In this document: positions 58,628-64,000 of the stretch, in pieces
How positions within the stretch are numbered: the first letter of the stretch is position 1
Layout: each line of letters starts with the position of its first letter
Origin: Verrucomicrobiales bacterium
GTDB lineage: Bacteria; Verrucomicrobiota; Verrucomicrobiia; Verrucomicrobiales; DEV007
DNA: 64,000 bases
NCBI GenBank assembly: GCA_016795505.1
Contig: JAEUHH010000067.1
Coordinates: forward strand, 39,797-103,796
Reading direction: 5' to 3'
Translations under genes and position numbers: made by a program
The notes under the pieces: model-generated
Told to the model about the DNA's origin: nothing
Seen by the model: the letters and a program-made list of their open reading frames with translations, nothing else
Database searches by the model: none

Positions 58628-59562
58628 GGCACCGGAGTGGAGTCGAGGATTTCGCGCAGGCTCGCGACCACGCGGCCGCGCCGGGGCTGCTCGGTGCCGA
58701 GATCTTCTCCGGCAGGGGTCAGGCGATGCGCCAGCACGGGGATGGCGGCCCGTTTCACATCATCCGGGTAAACGGCCTCGTGGCCCTCCATGGCGGCGAT
58801 CGCCTGCGAGGCGCGCATCAGGGCGATGGAGCCACGGGCGCTGACGCCGTCCTTCAGGTCCGGGTGACGGCGGGCGGCCTCGCAGACGGCCACGAGATAG
58901 TGGCACAGGGCGTCGGAGACCGGGATGGCGCGGACTTGCTCCTGCCAGCGGACGACCGTTTCAATGTCGACCAACGGCGGGGCATCCGCGTCGCCGGCTG
59001 CCCCCGAGGCATGAAGGCGGAGGATCTCGGTCTGGCTGGCCGCGTCCGGCAGTCGCATTTCCACCGACAGCAGAAAGCGGTCGAGTTGGGGCTCAGGCAG
59101 GGGGAAGGTGCCGGCAGCGTAACGATTGTTCTGGGTGGCGATGACGAGGAAGGGCGAGGACAGCGGACGCGTCACGCCGTCTATGGACACCTGTGACTCG
59201 TTCATGCACTCCAGCAGTGCGCTTTGAATGCGCGGGCTGGTGCGGTTGATCTCATCGGCCAGCATGAGGTGGCAGAAAACCGGTCCCTCCACGAATTCAA
59301 ACACCCCGGTGGACTGGCGGTAGATCGAATGGCCCAGCAGGTCGGACGGGAGCAGATCAGGGGTGAATTGGACGCGGCGGAAGGTGCCGTCGATCAGCCT
59401 GGCGAGAGTTTTGGCCAGTGAAGTCTTGCCGATACCCGGAGCGCCCTGGATCAGCACATGGCCGCCCGCCAGCAGGGCGGCGATGAGGAGGTAGGCGGCG
59501 TCGTCGGCCCCGACGACTTGGGCGGTCAGACGGCGGCGCAGGGTATCGAGGGTGTCTTTCAT
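58624..59562 (-). CDS. MoxR-family AAA+ ATPase
   Basis: The ATG at 59562 gives 312 residues. Walker A is QGAPGIGKTSLAKTLA (about residues 39-47), Walker B is LMLADEINRTSPRIQ (about 99-107), and the MoxR-specific ALLECMNESQVSIDGVTRPL, FLVIATQNNRYAAGTFPLPE and QLDRFLL follow. KDGVSARGSIALMRASQAIA is the sensor-2 region. This is a complete MoxR chaperone ATPase. It leads the operon with DUF58 and TgpA-type genes, an arrangement common in bacteria. It is divergent from hisC; the intergenic 157 bases should carry both promoters. Confidence 0.95.
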   Translation of the reverse strand: MKDTLDTLRRRLTAQVVGADDAAYLLIAALLAGGHVLIQGAPGIGKTSLAKTLARLIDGTFRRVQFTPDLLPSDLLGHSIYRQSTGVFEFVEGPVFCHLMLADEINRTSPRIQSALLECMNESQVSIDGVTRPLSSPFLVIATQNNRYAAGTFPLPEPQLDRFLLSVEMRLPDAASQTEILRLHASGAAGDADAPPLVDIETVVRWQEQVRAIPVSDALCHYLVAVCEAARRHPDLKDGVSARGSIALMRASQAIAAMEGHEAVYPDDVKRAAIPVLAHRLTPAGEDLGTEQPRRGRVVASLREILDSTPVP

Positions 59563-59719
59563 GCAGGAAACAGCCCGCGATCCTAGCACAGGGGCACTGC
59601 GGGAGGCATCAGGAAAAATCCGTGCCTTGTGGCTGCCCTGAACCGGTGGGTGGATTCGCCGGGAAGGCGTGGTCTCCCGTTTTGACATCGTGGCAAGCGC
59701 GGGCACAGTGCCGGTCATC

Positions 59720-60823
59720 ATGCCCCACGACATCTGGCAACAAGCCCACCCCTGGTTGCAAAGCCTCGTCTCCTACGATCCCGGCAAGCCGATCGAGGAG
59801 ACCGCGCGCGAACTGGGGCTCGATCCCGCGTCCATCATCAAGATGGCGTCGAATGAAAACCCGCTCGGCCCGTCGCCCAAGGCGGTCGAGGCGATGAAGG
59901 CCGCCTGCGACCAGGCCCACATCTATCCCGACGGCGGCGGTTACAAGCTGCGCACCGCCATTGCCGAGACCTTCGGACTCGACCGGCAGAATGTCGTGCT
60001 GGGCAACGGATCAAACGAGATCATCGAGTTCATCGGGCACGGTTTTCTCAAGCCGGGCGACAATGTCGTCGTGGCCGAGCATGCCTTCGTCGTTTACAAA
60101 CTCATGGCGACGCTTTTCGGAGCCGACACGATCGAGGTGCCCGATCCGGGCTTTGTCCACGACCTCGATGCCATGGCCGCGGCCATCACCCCGGAGACGA
60201 AGGAGGTATTCATCGCCAACCCGAACAATCCCACCGGCACCCTGGTCGGTCAGGATGCCATCGACCGCTTCATGGACCGCGTGCCGGAGCATGTCATCGT
60301 GGTGTTTGACGAAGCCTACTACGAATTCCTCGATACACCGCCGGACACCGTGAAGTATGTCCGCGAGGGTCGCAACGTGGTGATCATGCGCACGTTTTCC
60401 AAGATTCAGGGACTCGCCAGCCTGCGCATCGGCTACGGTCTCGCCCCGGCAGCCCTGGCGGATGTGTTGCAGAAATGCCGCCAGCCTTTCAATGCCAACG
60501 CCATCGCCCAGGCCGGCGCGCTGGCCGGCTTGCTCGACACCGAGCATCAGGAGCGCACCCGTTCGGTCAACCGCGAGGGGCGCGCCTACCTGCAGGACAG
60601 CTTCGCCGCCATGGGGCTCGAGTTCGTGCCCAGTCACGCGAATTTCGTGCTGGTGCGGGTCGGCGACGGCGACCGGGTCTTCAAGGAAATGCTGAACCGC
60701 GGCGTGATCATCCGCGCCATGCGCAGCTACAAGCTGCCCGAGTGGGTGCGCATCTCCGTCGGCACCATGGAGCAGAACCGCCGCTGCATTGAGACCCTGC
60801 GCGAGGTGCTCGGAATGCTGTGA
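59720..60823 (+). CDS. hisC: Histidinol-phosphate aminotransferase
   Basis: The ATG at 59720 gives 367 residues; an upstream frame extension is possible but unnecessary. The PLP lysine is in RTFSKIQGLASLRIGYG (Lys228), with SNENPLGPSPKAVEAM near the start, LGNGSNEIIEF, VFIANPNNPTGTLVG and VVFDEAYYEF further on. The pattern is HisC/Cobc-type fold-I aminotransferase; the HisC reading is favoured by SNENPLGPSP and the length. It converts imidazole-acetol phosphate and glutamate to histidinol phosphate. Other his genes are absent here. Its stop overlaps the GTG start of mnmE, so the two are translationally coupled, an unusual pairing. Confidence 0.93.
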   Translation: MPHDIWQQAHPWLQSLVSYDPGKPIEETARELGLDPASIIKMASNENPLGPSPKAVEAMKAACDQAHIYPDGGGYKLRTAIAETFGLDRQNVVLGNGSNEIIEFIGHGFLKPGDNVVVAEHAFVVYKLMATLFGADTIEVPDPGFVHDLDAMAAAITPETKEVFIANPNNPTGTLVGQDAIDRFMDRVPEHVIVVFDEAYYEFLDTPPDTVKYVREGRNVVIMRTFSKIQGLASLRIGYGLAPAALADVLQKCRQPFNANAIAQAGALAGLLDTEHQERTRSVNREGRAYLQDSFAAMGLEFVPSHANFVLVRVGDGDRVFKEMLNRGVIIRAMRSYKLPEWVRISVGTMEQNRRCIETLREVLGML

Positions 60824-62160
60824 ACACCGATACCATCGCCGCCATCGCCACGCCGCCGGGTCAGGGGGCCATCGCGCTGCTGCGCGTCTCGGGCCCGGAG
60901 GCGAGGGCTATCGGCGAGGCGGTGTTTTCCCGTCCGCTGGGCCCGCCCCGCTTCCAGACCTACGGGACGGTCCGGGCCGCGGATGGCTCGGTGATTGACG
61001 AAGTGTTGCTGACGTGGTTTTCCGCCCCCCACAGCTACACCGGCGAGGATGTCATCGAGATCGCCTGCCACGGTGGCCTGCTGGTGACACGGCAGGTGCT
61101 GGATCGTCTGCTGACGGCCGGGGCGCGGGCGGCTGAGCCGGGTGAGTTTTCCCAGCGGGCTTTTCTGAATGGCAAAATGGACCTCACCCAGGCCGAGGCG
61201 GTGATGGACCTGATCTCGGCCCAGACCGATCTGGCTCTGCGCGCCGCCCACGAGCAACTGGCCGGTCGGCTCGGCGGCGCGCTGGCCCGGTTGCGCGAGG
61301 AGTTGATCGGCATCGTGGCCCACGTCGAGGCCTATATCGATTTTCCCGAGGAAGACATCGAGCCCGAGACCGGTGCCGCCATCATCGATCGCATCGAGTC
61401 GGTGCGCGCGGCGGTGGACCGGCTCATCGCCACCGCCGACCAGGGCCGCATCCTGCGCGAGGGCGTGCGCACCGTGATCTGCGGGGCGCCGAATGTGGGA
61501 AAGTCCAGTCTGCTCAATGTGCTGCTCGGCTTTGACCGCGCCATCGTCAGCGATACCGCCGGCACCACCCGCGACACCATCGAGGAAGTGATCAATCTGC
61601 GTGGCATCCCCCTGCGGCTCGTCGATACGGCCGGCGTGCGGGAAAGCGACGACGCCATCGAGCGCGAGGGTATCGCCCGCACCCGCGCGCAAATCGCGAC
61701 GGCCGAACTGATTCTGGAGGTGGTCGACGCCCACGCGGCGAGATCATCCGACGGAGACATCGCCGCCGACCTGCCGGATCGCGCCCTGCACCTGCGTCTG
61801 CTCAACAAGATCGACCTCGGCGAGCACCCCGACTGGTCCGGTGTCGACGGTGTCCGCCTGTCCTGTGCCTCCCGGCAGGGCGTCGATGACCTGATCGACA
61901 CCGTTTTTTCCCGCCTCGGCGGCCCCGGAGCCCGGTGGGGAGCCGACCTGGTCGCCATCAATGCCCGCCATCAGCGTTGTCTGGCCCGCGCGGCAGTGGA
62001 TCTGGCGGCGGCGGCGGATCGTCTGCGCGAGGGCGTGTCGCCCGAGTTTGCCGCGCTCGAATTGCGCTCGGCCCTCGATGCGATCGGCGAAGTAATTGGG
62101 AAGACCGACGTCGAGGAGATCCTCGGCGAGATCTTCAGCCGCTTCTGCATCGGAAAGTGA
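60820..62160 (+). CDS. mnmE: tRNA modification GTPase MnmE
   Basis: The 446-residue product starts at a GTG that overlaps the hisC stop. It has the N-terminal TrmE motif TIAAIATPPGQGAIALLRVSG, ERAFLNG-like QRAFLNGKMDLTQAEAVMDL, the G domain with CGAPNVGKSSLLNVLLG (about 222-230), DTAGTTRDT, DTAGVRESDDAIEREG and NKIDLG, and the C-terminal FSRFCIGK, where the Cys takes part in modification. It makes 5-carboxymethylaminomethyluridine with MnmG, which is not in the window. It converges with the solute-binding protein gene, with 7 bases between. Confidence 0.97.
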   Translation: MNTDTIAAIATPPGQGAIALLRVSGPEARAIGEAVFSRPLGPPRFQTYGTVRAADGSVIDEVLLTWFSAPHSYTGEDVIEIACHGGLLVTRQVLDRLLTAGARAAEPGEFSQRAFLNGKMDLTQAEAVMDLISAQTDLALRAAHEQLAGRLGGALARLREELIGIVAHVEAYIDFPEEDIEPETGAAIIDRIESVRAAVDRLIATADQGRILREGVRTVICGAPNVGKSSLLNVLLGFDRAIVSDTAGTTRDTIEEVINLRGIPLRLVDTAGVRESDDAIEREGIARTRAQIATAELILEVVDAHAARSSDGDIAADLPDRALHLRLLNKIDLGEHPDWSGVDGVRLSCASRQGVDDLIDTVFSRLGGPGARWGADLVAINARHQRCLARAAVDLAAAADRLREGVSPEFAALELRSALDAIGEVIGKTDVEEILGEIFSRFCIGK

Positions 62161-62167
62161 GCCATTC

Positions 62168-63823
62168 TCACCGTCCCGCCCGGGCAAGCTCGGCGGCGCG
62201 GCGGTATTGCTCCCGGAAATGGGCGGCCAACTCTCTCGCCAGCTCGACCTCGCGGATCTTGTCCTTGGCTTTCAGCGTGTCGGCGATCGGCCCGGCGGCC
62301 TGGGCGTGGGAAATGGCGTCCACCTGCTCGAAGACCGCGACCGCCTCGGGTGGAAAGCCGGCGTCGATGATGGCGCGCCAGGCGTCGCGCTGCTCGCGAT
62401 GCGTGTCCACACAAGTGCAGCGGATGATGAAACGCAGCGCATTGAACACCGAGCCCGTCCATTTCGCCTCGTAGGTGAAGCCGCGGGCGATCTCGTAGGG
62501 GTTCACCTCCGGGTCCGACATGTGGCGCCGGTTTTCGTCCGAGTAGAAATCGCGTCGGATCGGCGGGCGGCGCAGGGAGATGCGCGTCGGGCCGCCCGGT
62601 TCGCCCCGCCGGTAGTTCCAGATCTTCTGCCCATCCGGGGAGAGCACGAATTCCATGAAGCGGTGCGCCAGTTCCGGGTCCGGCGCGCCCCGCAGCAGGC
62701 CGATGGGATCGGCGCCGATCGAGGTGCCGCCTGTCGGCATCACGAATTGCACTCGCGACGAGCCATCGGGCTGGCGGTGGAGTTCGTTGAAGGTGCGGCC
62801 GTAAAAATCGATGCACATCCCCGCCGCCGCGTCGCCCTGCGCGACATCGTGGGGAATCTTCGACGCCTGATCGGTCCAGTAGCGGGAGTTGGCGCTGATC
62901 TTCAGGATCAGCCGCATGGCCGCGTCCCAGCCCTCGGCCACGGCGCGCGCCTCGCGGTTGGGATCCGAGGCTCGCGCGGGATCGTCGAGCAGGCGGCGCA
63001 TTTCCTGTTGGAAGATCATTTCCACCGCCTTCGTGACCGAGCCCGACTTGGTCGGATCGGCCATGGCGATCTGGCCAAAGAACCTCGGATCACCCAGGTC
63101 CTCCCAGGCATTCGGCGGCTCCGCGAAGCCGAGGCGAGCCAGGCTGTCCTCATTGTAGCAGATGCCGAAGGCCGAAAGCACCGTGCCGCACCAGCGCCAG
63201 TCGGGATCGCGAAACGGCTCGCCGCTGGCTCCGGCCGGGATGGCCGTGTCGGCAAACCATTCGGGATGAGACTCGTTCAGGGCCGCCAGTCCGTACTTTC
63301 CACTGGCATCGCGGGCCACCAGGGCGCCGGCTCTGGCTTGGATGTCGAAGTCATAGGCCCCGCCGCCGAAAAACAGGTCGATCCCGCAGGTGACATCCGA
63401 TTCGAGAAAGCGGCGCCGCGACTCGATCGCCCGGGCCGTAATCTGGTCGTCAGGCACGGCGGTGGCGGGATCGATCTTGGGATTCGCAAAGCCGGCGCGG
63501 GCCTCCAGATCGAAGGCGGTGCCCGTCTCGCGCTCCCAGAGGTATTCGAAGGCGCTGGCGTACTCCGACTTGAGGAACATCGCGATCTCGGCCGTGCCGC
63601 CCGGCTGGCGCCAGTCGACCCGCACCCGCTGCCCATGCTGCTCGCGCATGTGGCGCTCGAAAGCGGCGGCGAACTCGGAGCGGATCGACTCGTTATGCGG
63701 GGAAATGATGATGAGCCTCCGTGCGTCGCTTCCCGCCTCCGCGCGGTCATCGGGTCGAAGGAGAAACGGCGTCACCAGTGTGGCCGCGAGCAGGAGCAAG
63801 ACAATGGCGAGGCGGGGGAGCAT
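62168..63823 (-). CDS. Extracellular solute-binding protein (Fe3+/phosphonate-type fold)
   Basis: The 551-residue protein has an N-terminal membrane anchor (AIVLLLLAATLVTPFLL). It then follows the bacterial extracellular-binding protein type: LIIISPHNESIRSEFAAAFE, VDLFFGGGAYDF-like IDLFFGGGAYDFDIQARA, WEDLGDPRFFGQIAMADP and KSGSVTKAVEMIFQQ. It is longer than simple Fe3+ binders because of a C-terminal extension of about 130 residues (FTYEAKWTGSVFNALRFIIR onward). The ligand is unclear. No permease or ATPase is on this side; they may lie past the window edge. The 45-bp element H sits 6 bases before its start and overlaps the likely ribosome-binding region. Confidence 0.9.
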   Translation of the reverse strand: MLPRLAIVLLLLAATLVTPFLLRPDDRAEAGSDARRLIIISPHNESIRSEFAAAFERHMREQHGQRVRVDWRQPGGTAEIAMFLKSEYASAFEYLWERETGTAFDLEARAGFANPKIDPATAVPDDQITARAIESRRRFLESDVTCGIDLFFGGGAYDFDIQARAGALVARDASGKYGLAALNESHPEWFADTAIPAGASGEPFRDPDWRWCGTVLSAFGICYNEDSLARLGFAEPPNAWEDLGDPRFFGQIAMADPTKSGSVTKAVEMIFQQEMRRLLDDPARASDPNREARAVAEGWDAAMRLILKISANSRYWTDQASKIPHDVAQGDAAAGMCIDFYGRTFNELHRQPDGSSRVQFVMPTGGTSIGADPIGLLRGAPDPELAHRFMEFVLSPDGQKIWNYRRGEPGGPTRISLRRPPIRRDFYSDENRRHMSDPEVNPYEIARGFTYEAKWTGSVFNALRFIIRCTCVDTHREQRDAWRAIIDAGFPPEAVAVFEQVDAISHAQAAGPIADTLKAKDKIREVELARELAAHFREQYRRAAELARAGR

Positions 63824-63829
63824 GGCTTT

Positions 63830-63874
63830 CCGATGGAACAGGGTCTGATCGGCGATGAAACAGGGTCTGATCGG
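63830..63874 (+). repeat. 45-bp tandem-hairpin element, copy H
   Basis: Two units (CCGATGGAACAGGGT and GCGATGAAACAGGGT), each with the arm CTGATCGG or CTGATCG, end 6 bases from the start of the binding-protein gene. Being this close, it must form part of the leader of that mRNA. The purine-rich GGAAAGCC before the start is partly made of its end. Confidence 0.9.
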
Positions 63875-63929
63875 AATGGCACGGGATTAAGGCGTGTGAT
63901 CGGCGAAAAATCCCAATAAAACCGTTAGC

Positions 63930-63995
63930 GGGGAAGCCGTCTCGCTGGCATTTTGGTGTGTGAAAAACAAAACTCCATTTCTCGACGGCTTCCCC
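63930..63995. repeat. Inverted repeat at the window edge
   Basis: GGGGAAGCCGTC (63930-63941) and GACGGCTTCCCC (63984-63995) are perfect 12-base inverted copies around a 42-base AT-richer middle. It could be a terminator-like hairpin, an operator or an element end. The other side of the element, if any, is outside the window. Confidence 0.6.
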
Positions 63996-64000
63996 ACCTT

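Overview
The window is GC-rich chromosomal DNA, most likely from a member of the Verrucomicrobiota or a close relative in the PVC group. The evidence is the mix of large secreted proteins that are common there and rare elsewhere: DUF1501, DUF1552 and DUF1592-type proteins with a planctomycete-type cytochrome, a DUF6797-like/cytochrome c protein, PQQ-like propellers, an M60-like protease and a golvesin-tailed FAD protein. There is also a full set of ordinary bacterial housekeeping genes (ispE, rplS, hisC, mnmE, tRNA-Asp, tRNA-Ala). No phage, complete insertion sequence, CRISPR array or plasmid function was seen.

Layout. 1-3904: small secreted and membrane proteins, a group II truncated haemoglobin coupled to a DCC-family thiol protein, and a palindrome-rich block. 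4025-8151: two overlapping genes for large paralogous exported proteins. 8230-16153: M60-like protease, esterase, sulfotransferase, LolA-like protein, PgeF-like protein with ispE, and a PQQ propeller. 16347-28650: cytochrome c protein, FAD protein, PA0069-type radical SAM protein, HAMP/cyclase-like sensor, acetyltransferase, HTH-MBL fusion, MobA-FdhD fusion and a DUF1501 protein. 28738-32700 is an accessory, repeat-rich patch: an 18-unit 21-bp tandem repeat, two 399-bp REP-type copies, a remnant of a REP-associated transposase, a lower-GC membrane gene, an internally duplicated membrane gene with a third decayed copy, and three copies of another hairpin repeat. 32742-37280: DUF1552 / HMA-like / DUF1592 operon. 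37470-39603: phosphodiesterase, rplS and tRNA-Asp. 39807-47798: two divergent membrane operons (PqqD-M50-HlyD plus GAF-HlyD; FtsX-type permease plus HlyD adaptor) with no ATPase. 48072-52506: cupredoxin, receiver-DHp protein, aldehyde dehydrogenase with a DapA-family enzyme, and tRNA-Ala. 53186-59562: metallopeptidase, two Hsp20 genes and a MoxR-DUF58-transglutaminase operon. 59720-63823: hisC-mnmE and a solute-binding protein.

The most unusual signal is a dispersed 45-bp element: two tandem units, each a short hairpin around a CAGGG core. I find at least eight copies. Most lie between genes, but one sits in frame inside a HlyD-family adaptor (15 extra codons) and one forms the junction of the MobA-FdhD fusion. 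This resembles the protein-embedded palindromic elements known from Rickettsia. A second unusual signal is the 29.1-31.9 kb patch, whose unrelated modules meet at the same short CCCTTTAAA(T) motif.

Start codons were chosen by signal peptide, overlap with neighbours and family length, because convincing Shine-Dalgarno sequences are scarce. All functions come from reading motifs by eye; no database search was run.
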